Positions 11,534 through 22,520 of a stretch of 64,000 nt of DNA are shown piece by piece. Position 1 is the stretch's first letter. Every line of letters starts with the position of its first letter. Under the pieces are notes generated by a model, which saw only the letters and a program-made list of their open reading frames with translations, had not been told where the DNA came from and searched no databases. Position numbers and translations under genes: made by a program. The DNA comes from Salminus brasiliensis (Eukaryota > Chordata > Actinopteri > Characiformes > Bryconidae), in contig NC_132878.1 in the NCBI RefSeq assembly GCF_030463535.1, forward strand, positions 37,019,261 to 37,083,260. Direction: 5' to 3'.

Positions 11534-12813
11534 CATCAGTACGAGACTCGTTTTACTGTCTTTATTTCTCATTCACTATAAAGTCACTAGTGGATCTGAT
11601 CTCCTTCAGACAGAACAGCAGTGTGCTCCTGTTTCTGGAAGTGTTTTGAGGGTGTAATCCATCTAAAAGATCATGAAGAAAATCAAAGCTACTTTAGAAT
11701 AGCAGAGGAACTCTGATCTCACTGTGATCTTCAGTCCTACACCTTCTAAATCACACACCTCTCTATAATGTGAACACTTCAACACTAGGATTGACTCTGT
11801 GCTCTTAGTTCTTTTGAAGGGGTCATTGTGGATTGTGGGGTGGGGCTACTGAGCTGGATCTGTTGTATGTATTTCCACTAAAACACCACCAGGGGGCAAC
11901 CCTGTGCTGTAACCCTGACTGCACTGCTCTTCTAACCATGTAGACCACCAACTGTGTGTGTGTGTCTTATCACATGTTTCGTACATACAGATAAATGTCA
12001 GTGTAGGGCTGGATGTCACAGTGTGGAGGATTCTACACTCACAGTTTAGGAAATATCTCTGACTGCTCTGATCTTCTTATGATGTTTGAATAAAGGTAAA
12101 GCAGAGTCACTCTGTGGGAATTATAGACAGTGTTAATTATATACAGTTAACCCAACCCCTAAACGATGCACTGCCCTGTGCTTAACATTTGGAGTGGTGT
12201 TCTTTTCATGAAACCCAACCCCTTTTTTCCTCTTTGCTCAGTGTGTCCAAATAAGCTAAGCAGCATGTCTGCTGATTGTTGGGACGAGGTTTGAGGAGAG
12301 TGTGTGAAATCTGCATCACCTGCTCTTTCCTAATAATGACTGTAAACAAGCAAGAACCCTAAGAAGCTAATTCCAGAACATGCTCATGGTGCGTCTGTCC
12401 ATTTACTAATGGCCCACTGTGAATCATAGAAGATGATTAGAAGCTTATGTGCAGGAATGTAGAGTCCTGTGTGTTCACTCTGCAGTGTTTGCAGCATTCA
12501 ATAACTAACACTTGACCACTTCCTGCTTCTGCTCTGGGTTCTGAGTAAACACCCAAACCCTGCTGTTTGTTTCTCACACTGGTCTTCAACCACCATCTTC
12601 AGTGTCTGAGCTTATGCAGAGGTATGCAGAACTGGACATGAATGGTTTTAATATAGTGTAACTAGAGAAACAGATACCCATCTTTTACCTTCAGGACCCC
12701 TAAATCACCAAATCCATCAGATTGGTAGTGATGAAGAGTGAAGTGTTAAAGTCAACAACAGAGGGACTAAAGGAGAACTGACGCAGTTACAGTTGAGGTT
12801 TCCTGAAGACCAG

Positions 12814-12820
12814 TATAAAA
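12814..12820 (+). promoter_or_regulatory. TATA box of receptor copy 4
   Basis: TATAAAA lies 97 bases before the ATG at 12911, with flanks as in the other units. Confidence 0.8.
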
Positions 12821-12910
12821 GAGAGACACACAGGCTGTGTGGTAGAGTGTGTGTGTGTGTGTGTGTGTGTTTCTCTTTGAGGGACATTAGTGTGTGTAGA
12901 AGAATCAGTG

Positions 12911-13026
12911 ATGATGGAGTGTTTGTATCTTTTGCTGGTTGTGTTTCACTTCACTGCAGGTAAGAGCAGATCTTTCAAACCTTCATCCAGAGAAATGTGT
13001 GTTTTTCTAATTCACCATAAGACATG

Positions 13027-13078
<52 letters not shown>

Positions 13079-15260
13079 GTTGTACTCTCTCAGGACAGCA
13101 GTTCAGTGAAATTAAAGGACGTACTGGTGGTTCAGTTCTGCTGCCCTGCTCCTGCACTGACCTGCAGACCAAACCTCAGAGATTCGTTTGGAAGACTAGG
13201 AGGCAGGGGGAACTAGGAGAATTGACTGAGCTGTTCAGGGCTGATCAGTACAGAGACAGATTTCAGCTCTTTAATAAAGACTCTCCTGCTAATCTCTCTC
13301 TGCTCATTTCTGACCTGAGAGAAGAAGATGACAAATACTACAGGTGTGAGACTGAGAAGGAAAGCAGAGACTTCAGACTAGATGTTAAAGGTGAAAAATT
13401 TAATTGACATAATTTTCAGGATTGAAAGTCATCTGAAGCACAAATCTGTACAAAACTAACAAACAACATACTAAAATTCTGCATTTATGATTTCAATCTT
13501 TTATCTAATTTCAGTCTTTTATCTTGATCTGATTTCAGTCTTTAATCTTTGTATCATTTCAGTCTTTAATCTTTATCTCATGTAAGTCTTTTATCTTCAT
13601 CTGTTTTCAGTCTTTAATCTCCATCTCATTTCAGTCTTTTATATTTATGTGATTTCAGTCTTTTTATCTTTATCTGATTTTAGTTTATCTCAGTCTCATT
13701 TCAGTCTTTAATTTTCGTCTCATTTCAGTCTTTAATTTTTGTCTCATTTCAGTATTTTATATTTATCTGATTTCAGTCTCTTATCTTCATCTGATTTCAG
13801 TCTTTAATCTCCGTCTCATTTCAGTATTTTATATTTATCTGATTTCAGTCTCTTATCTTCATCTGATTTCAGTCTTTAATCTTCATCTATTTTCAGTCTT
13901 TTATCTTTATTTGATATCAGTCTTTAATCTTTGTCTCATTTCTGTCTTTTATCTGATTACCTGAAAACTTCAAAATGCTGCAGTTAGTAGAATCGAAATC
14001 TGCAGCTGTTCTGAAAAGTGGATCAATTGCGGGTCTGATTTTGGAGTCCAACAGAACAATAATTCTCAGGAGAAGAATCTGATTAAAGGTCAGAGGTTTG
14101 GACTCAAGACACAAAGTTGAAGAAACGGGGAGAGGTGTCTGACTGCAGACGGGACTCTGGTCAGTCTTTTTAAGAAAACGGTGTCGTTTCCTGCTGTAGA
14201 CTAAACAGAACCGCAGTAAAAGAGTATCTGACATCAGACAGCAGCTTCTTCAGTAACTGAGCTTCTGGTTGATTCATTCACACGTATTCAGAGGACGAGT
14301 GAGACCAGTGTGAAAGTTCATGTAATTCCTCACTCTGCTCTTAAACTCCAGTCTTACTGGAGTAACTGCAGTTTCCTCGTGGTAGTTGAAGAAACACTGA
14401 ACTGGTTCTGTTTGCAGAGGGCTTTGAAGGTTAAGCAGGAGCACAGAAGAACTGAAAGAAGCTCCCGTTCATTAAAATCTTCATTAGAAAGTCTTTCAGC
14501 AGTTCAGATTCAGCAGTAGTTTGAACAGGACATCTATTCATGTGTGCTGATCTTTCATGTGTTTTGGATTTAGTCATTTCTGGAAGAGTAATACATGTAA
14601 AAGACCTCTGATGTTCATCCTTCATCCTTATCTTTAGGGTCCAGTGTTTAAATATTAGATTGAATATTACAGTGAAATATTGAGACATGACTTATTTACC
14701 ATTTGAATTCCAGGACTGAGACTTACTCGTGACTCACAGTTCAGTGACTCGTTCTCACCTCTGTTAAAGCAGTGAAGGTGAATAATCAGGTGAGTGCAGT
14801 GCTGATCTCTCCTAACTATAGCTTTCATTTCTGCAGCCTGTGATCTGATGAAGAGTGGAGAGATAGAGGAGGTGACGAGGATCTCAGGAGAATCTGTAGT
14901 CCTGCCCTGCTCCTGCACTGACCTTCACTACAAACCCAGCAATCTTACATGGAGCTTTAATTTATTAAGATCTGGAGGTCCTCGTGATGTACAAATATAC
15001 CCTGTACAGACTGAACAACACAGAGGCAGAGTCACACTGACCAATCAGAACCCAGGAAACCTCTCCCTACACCTATCAGACCTGACTGAAGAGGATCAGG
15101 GAGTCTACAGGTGTTCAGTGCAGGGGGATGTTAAAGATGTCAGACTTTTTATTAAAGGTAAAACTGATTTTCCTGTAAAAACTTTGAGAATCATTATTAG
15201 AGACCAGTGTCCTGATTGATGATGATGAGGATGAAGTGTATGCAGGCTGGAACCAGTTGA

Positions 15261-15310
<50 letters not shown>

Positions 15311-17268
15311 CAGTGAGAGAAACTTTTACAAAACATCCACCAGCATCTGAACCAGGGCCGCTTCCCCCCACCACAGCAGCTCAACCAGCAGGTGAACTAA
15401 CTGTCCATTTGAATCAGCTCTGATTGAGAGAAACATTTATTCAACTTAGTGATTTTTATTTACTGTACAGTATTTAATTCTACAGTGCTGGGGTGTGTGT
15501 GTGTTTCAGTGAGAGAAACTTTTACAAAACGTCCACCAGCGTCTGAACCAGGGCCACTTCACCCAACCAAAACAGCTCAACCAGCAGGTGAACTAACTGT
15601 CCATTTGAATCAGCTCTGATAGAAACACTTTAAATTACTATTGTTTTTCTATTTATTATGAATTTAAAAACGGACTAACAAAAGATACAACATAATCAGT
15701 CTCTCTACCAGGACAGCACTCTACCACACATTCAGGTAAAACTTTCCATTTTAATCAGCAGTAAAAGACTAAGTCATTTCTGAACCTAAGGTTACTGCTG
15801 TATGTATGTCTTTGACTATACAGTCTTTGGTTGTGTATTTCTGCAGTGACATCAGCGGTAACAAACCTAACATCAGTCTCTCCGTCTGGGCCACACCCTA
15901 CCACACAAACCCAAGCTACAGGTTAAACAACTCTTCATATTATTAAGAACTAAACAATTGGGTAATGTCAGAACTTCAGGTTGTTTGTATTTCATTCACT
16001 ACACAGTTATTGGTGTCCTGACAACAGTTCTGCTGCTTCTGCTACTTGGAGTATTGGTCTTCATCTGTTGGAGGCGCAGAGGTACAGCAAACACAAACAC
16101 ATAGTCAATCGTATTCTCAATGACCGGATGATACAGTAGCATCACCGTCAGGGTTGGGAGGGTTACTTTAAAAATGGAACCTGTTACAGATTACTGATTA
16201 CCTGTTAACAATGTAATTGTAACATAATTCAAAGGATTACTATATCAAAATAATGTAATCTGATTACTTTACTTAGCTACTTTTAGAAATTTAAATTAAG
16301 TAAAAACACACCAAACCTGCATAAAGACTGGACTCTGGAGCAATGGAAGAAGGTCCTGTGGTCTGATGAAAGACACATTTTCACACATGGATTGGCCACC
16401 ACATAGTCTACACCTAAACCTTACTAGGAATCTTTGGGATGTGCTGGTGAAAACTTTGCGTAGTGGTCCAAATCTCCCATCATAAGTGCAAGATCTTAAT
16501 AAATGCAACTCTGGACTGAAAGAATTGTAGTGACATTGCAGAAGTTTGTGGAAACGATGCCACAGCGTGCCGTAATCAAGGCTAAAGGCAGTCCAACGAC
16601 ATATTAGAGTGACCTTTTGTCACTCAAACACTGTAATGCTCCTTCACCTTCACCATGTACACTTTACCACTGTCATTTTTCCCTTTAGGAAAAAGAAATA
16701 TGCAGGACGTAAGAACTGAAGACCATCTGGGCCTTGACGAAAAGCAGAAGAATCAAGTTAGCACGCTTATAGTTTTTCTAATGCTGAGCTGAGATCTTTA
16801 TTTATGCTAGATTTTTTCATATCGAATATTTTTTGTGAAGAAGAACTGTGAGCTGAATTTCGTAGGTTTTGTTGATGACCAGTCTGAACTGTACTGAACA
16901 GTGCTCACCAAAACCCAACACTCAGCTGGGTTTTATTGTTAAATGATGTGCATGTAATGCTAATGTAGAACACACTTTGTATAGCATGAAAAATGATTTC
17001 TTCCTCTACTTTTAAATCAAAATCATAGAGCAGACGTTATACAGGCAGTTATACAGGCTTTGATGTGTATGTATGAGAGCTCAATCTGTGTGTTGAATGT
17101 ATAATTAGTCCACTCTCTCTTCTGCTTTCTCTTCCTCTCTCTCCACAGACTGTTTCTGATGGTGTGACATACTCTACTATAGCCCACAGGAACACAGCCG
17201 CACCAGCACATGTTCAGAGCAACACTGAGACGACCGAATACGCTTGCATCAAAAACTTAAATACCTAG
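12911..17268 (+). CDS. Membrane Ig receptor with ITIM and ITSM (copy 4)
   Basis: Predicted inhibitory cell-surface receptor, 403 aa. Exons: signal peptide 12911-12959, D1 13079-13390, D2 14837-15157, duplicated stalk exons 15314-15391 and 15510-15587, short stalk exons 15700-15735 and 15847-15921, transmembrane 16007-16081, cytoplasmic 16689-16756 and 17149-17268. D1 covers about residues 17-120, D2 121-227, the Pro/Thr-rich stalk 228-316. The membrane span is about 318-337 (run of Val/Leu, no charged residue) and is followed by CWRRR. The last exon has VTYSTI (Tyr372), which fits ITIM V-x-Y-x-x-I, and TEYACI (Tyr395), which fits ITSM T-x-Y-x-x-I. Such motifs recruit SHP phosphatases or SAP-type adaptors in known families; function here is inferred. 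The D2 stretch SNLTW has a sequon the other copies lack. DICP-like family is a tentative assignment. Confidence 0.86.
13029..13075 (+). repeat. (GT)n tract at the D1 acceptor, copy 4
   Basis: A 47-base GT repeat, the longest of the three, ending directly in the D1 acceptor. Confidence 0.93.
13489..13959. repeat. Intronic acceptor-like minisatellite, unit 4
   Basis: Same array as at 98-568, with a few private substitutions. Confidence 0.9.
15263..15308 (+). repeat. (GT)n tract at the first stalk-exon acceptor, copy 4
   Basis: A 46-base GT repeat immediately before TTCAG of the first stalk exon. The second stalk exon at 15510 has only a short GT run. Confidence 0.9.
15300..15620 (+). repeat. 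Tandem duplication of the stalk exon in copy 4
   Basis: The 78-bp stalk exon at 15314-15391 and its downstream intron sequence recur at 15510-15587 with an offset of 196 bp. Both have intact splice sites and symmetric phase 1, so the stalk gains 26 residues in frame. Confidence 0.9.
16315..16600 (+). mobile_element. Tc1-like transposase fragment in a receptor intron
   Basis: Plus-strand translation gives a broken stretch with WTLEQWKKVLWSDE, typical of the catalytic region of Tc1/mariner transposases. Stops, a deletion and frame changes follow, ending near MPQRAVIKAKGSPT. It lies in the intron between the transmembrane and cytoplasmic exons. Confidence 0.75.
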
Positions 17269-17837
17269 ACGCACTCACATTAACATTTACTCGAATGTTT
17301 CCTTTTTGTTTAGACTACTTACATTTGAGTAAGCTACAAGCTACATTACTTTTTCCCCTCCTCCAAAGCTAACAGAACAGCACTGTAAAATGTTTAAAAA
17401 TTATTACTTCATTTCACTATATTTGTCATTTTACTCAAAGATTGCCCTTTTGTTGGTTATAGTGGCTGTACATTTTAATGTGTATAGAGTTAGAATCATT
17501 CCACTAGAAAATATATATTTGAATACAAAAATCTAAATTTAAATATGAATAATAGATTAATTCATGATACAGAATCTAACATGACACTTTTTGAAAAAAA
17601 CCTTAATGTATTATCCAAAGAAAATATAGTTTTCTGCATTAATTTCTCATAAAATGTGATCTGATCTTTTATATCGGTCCACAATTTTTTTTTTTTTACC
17701 ACAGACACCCTGCTTGTTCAAGGTTTTACAGACTGTAGACTCATAAACACAGATGTTAGCCTGTACCAATGATGCCTTCAAATCTTTGGCTTTCACTCAG
17801 GGTTGTTTCTTCACCTCATTGCTGAATGAATGTGTTT

Positions 17838-17843
17838 AATAAA
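17838..17843 (+). terminator. Candidate polyadenylation signal of copy 4
   Basis: AATAAA about 570 bases after the stop at 17268, followed by a T-rich region. No better-placed signal was noticed. Confidence 0.5.
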
Positions 17844-18993
17844 TATCTGCAAGGTAATTTTTTGTGTTATTATTATAGGCACATTATATTTGTCAATATG
17901 CTTGATTTGGATGAGGATTAATTCAGAAAACCATAACAGTGAAATTGTTTAACCATGAAGGACCTAATGGTCATATTACTTTGTACATAACAAAAATGTT
18001 TACTGTTAATAATGTAATTTATCAGACTTCCTTTTAGGTATCAAGAGTGTTTTTTAAAATTGAGTAAATCTCTAACCACCTCCATTCAGATTGCTACATG
18101 GATCAATGATGTGACGCTTTCCTGACTGCATTATTTGAAGTTAAAAAGTGCATAATAAGATTCCAAAATACATGTATTATATCTCCTATATACAAACATT
18201 AAGTTGTCTCAAAAGATTAGTAATTGTCATTTTAAAGTGTCTAAATATCATGGGGTGCAACCGTCTGGCCATGACTGCTGTTTTGAAATTACTTTATCCA
18301 TTTATCTTATCTATCTAAACATTGTCTAGTAATGTCCATTTAAAAAATATCATGTGTTGCAACCACAAAATAAAAACATTTTGGGACTTTTCTGTTGAAA
18401 CCAAATTAAAGGCCACTATGCCAAGGACCTATAAAAGTATCTAGCAGGTGTGTAGCCCACTCTCTCCCAAATTTGGGAAAAAATATGTATATGTAGTATT
18501 AGAATTTGTATTGTTACCCTTTACCCTTATTTTGTATAGTTGTTTTTGAGCAATTTGTTGTCAAATATTTTATGTTTAAACTTTTAACAATATAATGAGA
18601 AAAAATAAAAAGCAATAAAAAGCACTATTATTTTGTATTTGTCATGTATTGGTTATTTATGTATGTTATTATTTATGTAATTATTTATCTGTTAATCTAG
18701 TTTAGATGCCCCTGTTTAGAGAAGTGAAAACTACTCATCATTAACATCATTAACTTGCTCTTCTTATAAATATTTGTAATGAGATTCTATTTTTAAAGTT
18801 TGTGTTTATTTTGATTATATTTATATTACCACAGCATTTCAATATGGTTGAGGTCAGAACTCTGCCACTGCAAAAGTGATGTACAAACCAATCTATATAT
18901 TTGACCTTTGGGCTTATATGTGTAAAAGTACATAATGTACAAAGCAGAAATGGCTATGGTTGGTTTATTTTATACAGAAACAACTTACAATAT

Positions 18994-19060
18994 GTGTCCA
19001 AATGTTTGTGGACACCCCTTCAAATAAATGCATTCGACTACTTTACTGCTGACACATATG
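18994..19060 (+). mobile_element. Solo end of a MITE related to the intron-1 satellite
   Basis: The motif GTCCAAATGTTTGTGGACAC and the following bases (CCCCTTCAAATAAATGCATTCG) match the left end of the element at 24885, which also seeded the satellite at 23550-24915. Confidence 0.65.
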
Positions 19061-20146
19061 TGTGAGCACACATAGAAATAAGTTTTTAAAATATTAATTT
19101 CTCATCTTCTACAGAATTATTAGATGTAAACGAATAAATCATCAGACTAAACTCTTTAGATTCTAGAATATTTAAGATGACAAAGCAAATGTTTGTCCTT
19201 ATTCTCGTAGCTAATAGGTCTAAAAGGAAAGACTGGCCTGGATCTGTAAATAGACTTTAAATCTGAGCATTAAATCTGCTCAGATCATTGGAGAATGGCC
19301 ACCTATAGCAATTTACCCATTTCAAGTGGTTTGTCATGTTCAGTGTTGTTGAATGATAAGCACATTGTTAAAGACAGAGCTTGCATTTAAGTTTGTAAGT
19401 ATTCTTCTTTAAAAATGCCTCAGTACTTTATATATTTTCTGAAACATGGTAATTGCTAGCTTCTATACACAAAATGTAAGCATGTGAATTGACTGCATAT
19501 TGTGTGAAACCAACATGAACGTGGTAATGGTACAGACCACCACAGATGGATGTTGTGCTAAGTGTGTTTAGAGTATTGAAAATGTCGGTACAGACTGGAC
19601 AAAAGGACGTTAGACTGTGTTAGACCTAATAAGGCACTCAATAAGTGTATATGACCACACACATCTATTATCCGGTTTGTTAATGCGTTGACCTCTGGGG
19701 ACAGATTGCTTCACAATATCAGGGCATAAAAAACCTCCTCCCACAAGCCAAAAATACAGTGTGGTTCAGAAGAAGGGCTGAATCATTAGCTGATGTTCTG
19801 AGAAAAAAGAAGTGGCCAGTCGTTCTATTCCTCCTAGTCGACCAGCCACAGACATGTGGTTACTCAAACAGTCATTTTCTCACATTATGTGCTGAGTAGC
19901 TTCTCCAGTGATGCTCTGCCAAGCCTCTAATGAAGTCATCTTCAACTCCTGCTTATTTTAGAGCCTTGTTCCCTAGCAAACGTTTCTCTTCAGCCTATGG
20001 AACACCTGTGTTGCCTTAGCAGTAGGTTTGGGATCATTATCTTGCTGTAGAATAAAGTGTCACCCAATGCGTTTGGAGGCATTTGGAGGCCTTCAGCAGT
20101 TACACCATCTATGAAGATCGAGCACTAGCACCTGTCACTTCCATAC

Positions 20147-20620
20147 ATGCCCAAGCCATGTTTTACAGATGAGGTGGTATGCTTTTGGTCATGGGCGGTT
20201 TCTCTTATAGAGGGTAATCTTGGTCTCATTCATCCACAAGACCTTATCCCAGAATTCTGCAGCTCTTCTAAGCACTTTCGTAGTTTTGCATCTTGCATTG
20301 TAGCCTCTGCATTTCTGTTCATGAAGTCTTCTGCAGATTTTAGTCTCTGACAAATACACACCCATCTCCTGAAGGCTGATTCTGATCTTCAAACACAGAG
20401 GATTTTTTTTGTTTTGTTTCTGCCATCAGTAGTGGAGGTCTTTCTTGGCCTCCCAGTCCCATTGTGGTTATTGAGCTCACCAGTGCAGCCTCTCTTCTTA
20501 ATGATATTCCTAATATGATTTTGGGACTCCTCTTCCTCACTTTGGGGTCTGGAAATAACTTGAGCATCTCTAAATGGTCTTCTAAGCTTTATGGACTCAA
20601 TGGAGGTTTTAAAATGTTAC
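20147..20620 (-). mobile_element. Degenerate Tc1-like transposase
   Basis: On the minus strand a fragment reads AAEFWDKVLWMNETKI, matching the conserved Tc1 FW-x-x-VLWSDETKI block. Upstream fragments (LLMAETKQKK, DQNQPSGDG) sit in shifted frames. There are several frameshifts, so it cannot be active. Confidence 0.75.
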
Positions 20621-20699
20621 TAGCATGGAGATCCCGGGGATTGATTAACAGCTTAGAGGTAGATGTAATTGTCTAGATCTCAGGATGTTATAAGTTGTG

Positions 20700-21600
20700 A
20701 CACTTTTTAATCCTCATTTCATTTGATGTTAATTTTTCATTCTTTTAGATTGATTGTTATCATCTAAATCATCAATTCTGTATATCTTAGGAAGAAGAAA
20801 TGTGCTGCAGGACCCCCAACACCCCCTCCCCCTAAAAAAACCCCAAAAAAACAACAACGTAAGACCATGAAATACTAGTAAAGTGAACAATAGCAATTAA
20901 AAAAATCCTTTCAAGCTGCAATCGCTGAGGTCATATTAAATGAGACACACAAATTTACCTAAGCTTCGGCTCTCTTTATACTGCAGTGGGCAGGGAAATC
21001 CCACAGGCCTATCATTATCATCACAAAGGTTATTTCCATTCTGTCCACAATGACTAAATGTTTCCTAAATAGTACCAATGAGTATTTGACTAATGAGTAT
21101 AATGACTAATGTGTAAGTGTATAATACAAGTGGTTCAGTATTTCAATACAGTGCACACAAAATAGATATTTATGAACTCATACTTATGTATGTGGTTATT
21201 ATGTACCTAAATAAAACATATTTATATGTATATATGTACTTATTGATTTGAAGAACTTTTGGCGCCCTCTTGTGGATTCATGATGATAAATTTACAGTGG
21301 ATCCAGCTCAACAATGACCTTCAGAATTGACCATCTAATGCGAGTAAAAAAAAAAAGGGTTTGGTGGGTTTTTATTGGTCAGTGGGTCTTTGCCTCTGTG
21401 CTGTCCAGACTGTGCAGACTATATTTCTAGGCAAGTGTCTTCAGAGAGTGTACATATTTGATATATTTCACATATTTCATATTTAAAATATATACATATT
21501 TGTATATGAAGCACTGTTCTACTGTGCAGCGACACCTTGCTTGTGTTGCAGCCAGTGGTATGTGGCAAATTTCACTGGTAGAGGGAGGACTAGATAATAA
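20700..21600. other. Gene-free sequence before the trinucleotide arrays
   Basis: Low-complexity A-rich and AT-rich stretches are present, including a C-then-A-rich run near 20820-20860. No exon or recognisable element was found. Confidence 0.5.
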
Positions 21601-21606
21601 TCAACA

Positions 21607-22520
21607 TTATATTATATGTTATTATAATAACATTAACAATAACAACAACAATATTACCAAAAACAACAACAATAATAATAAGAAGAACAACAATAAGAAG
21701 AACAACAATAATAATATTAACAAAAACAACAACTACAATAACAAGAACAACAATAATTTTAACAACAATAATACTATATTAACAACAACAACAACAATAA
21801 TAATAATAATAATAATTATTATTATTATTATCTTTAACTTTGGGAAATTAGGTCATATGTGACAGTAGTAAGAGGTATTTGGAGCTTTCTGCCTCAGACT
21901 TTTGCATGGCACTCTCATGGCTTTTTAGTAAACATATAAGGCATTATTGGGCAAACAACAACAACAACAACAACAACAACAATAATAATAATAATAATAA
22001 TAAGAAGAAGAAGAAGAACAATAACAACAATTACCAAAAACAACTATTACCAAAAACAACAACAACAATAAAAATAATATTAATAATAATAATAAGAAGA
22101 AGAAGAAGAAGAAGAACAAAAACAACAACAATTACAAGAACAACAATAATAATAATAATATTAACAAAAACAACAACAACCATAATAACAAGAACAACAA
22201 TAATTTTAACAAGAACAACAATAATAATATATTAACAACAACAACAACAACAATAATAATAATATATTAACAAAAACAACAACAATAATAAAAAGAACAA
22301 CAACAACAATAAGAAGAACAACAATAATAATATTAACAAAAACAACAACTACAATAACAAGAACAACAATAATTTTAACAACAACAACAACAATAATAAT
22401 AATAATATATTAACAACAACAATAATAATAATAAAAAGAACAACTACAATAACAAGAACAACAATAATTTTAACAACAACAATAATACTATATTAACAAC
22501 AACAACAACAACAATAATAA
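21607..22520. repeat. Long AAC/AAT/AAG trinucleotide arrays
   Basis: Two blocks of mixed AAC, AAT and AAG triplets (about 21607-21830 and 21953-22520) make the plus strand almost free of G and low in T. Open frames here code only Asn, Lys, Thr or Ile runs and are not genes. Confidence 0.95.
21831..21952 (+). repeat. 122-bp direct repeat, copy A
   Basis: This block is repeated at 22521-22642 with only a few substitutions and no gaps over 122 bp. The offset is exactly 690 bp, so the pair marks a segmental duplication that includes one trinucleotide array. Confidence 0.93.

Larger units (their letters stand above)
1..15503. repeat. Tandem array of ~4.4-4.5 kb Ig-receptor gene units
   Basis: The sequence beginning at base 1 recurs at 4472, 8902 and 13392, giving unit lengths of 4471, 4430 and 4490 bp and a fourth unit that stays collinear until about 15,500. 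Copies differ by scattered substitutions and by GT/CA tract length, so the duplications look recent or homogenised. Each complete unit holds a promoter, signal-peptide exon, D1, D2, stalk and a candidate end exon. The fourth copy leaves the shared sequence in a (GT)n tract just after its first stalk exon (compare about 2087-2102 with 15486-15503) and continues into extra stalk, transmembrane and cytoplasmic exons. The array continues to the left of the window, since base 1 is the second base of the D1 splice donor. Confidence 0.97.
17269..20140. other. 3' flank of copy 4 and gene-free AT-rich sequence
   Basis: An AATAAA at 17838-17843 is the best end signal for copy 4, about 570 bases after the stop. 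Beyond it no exon with usable splice sites or a recognisable protein is seen on either strand. A short MITE-end match lies at about 18994-19060. Confidence 0.6.

Noticed and set aside
12911-17268. Assignment of the receptors to NITR
   Set aside because: The V-like domains lack the J-like FGxG motif that marks NITR V domains; both end in a short LYVKG or LFIKG strand.
20147-20620. Active Tc1 transposon
   Set aside because: The transposase is split over frames with stops, and intact inverted ends were not found.
21458-22235. Long Asn/Lys/Ile-rich open frames
   Set aside because: They are translations of AAC/AAT/AAG arrays.
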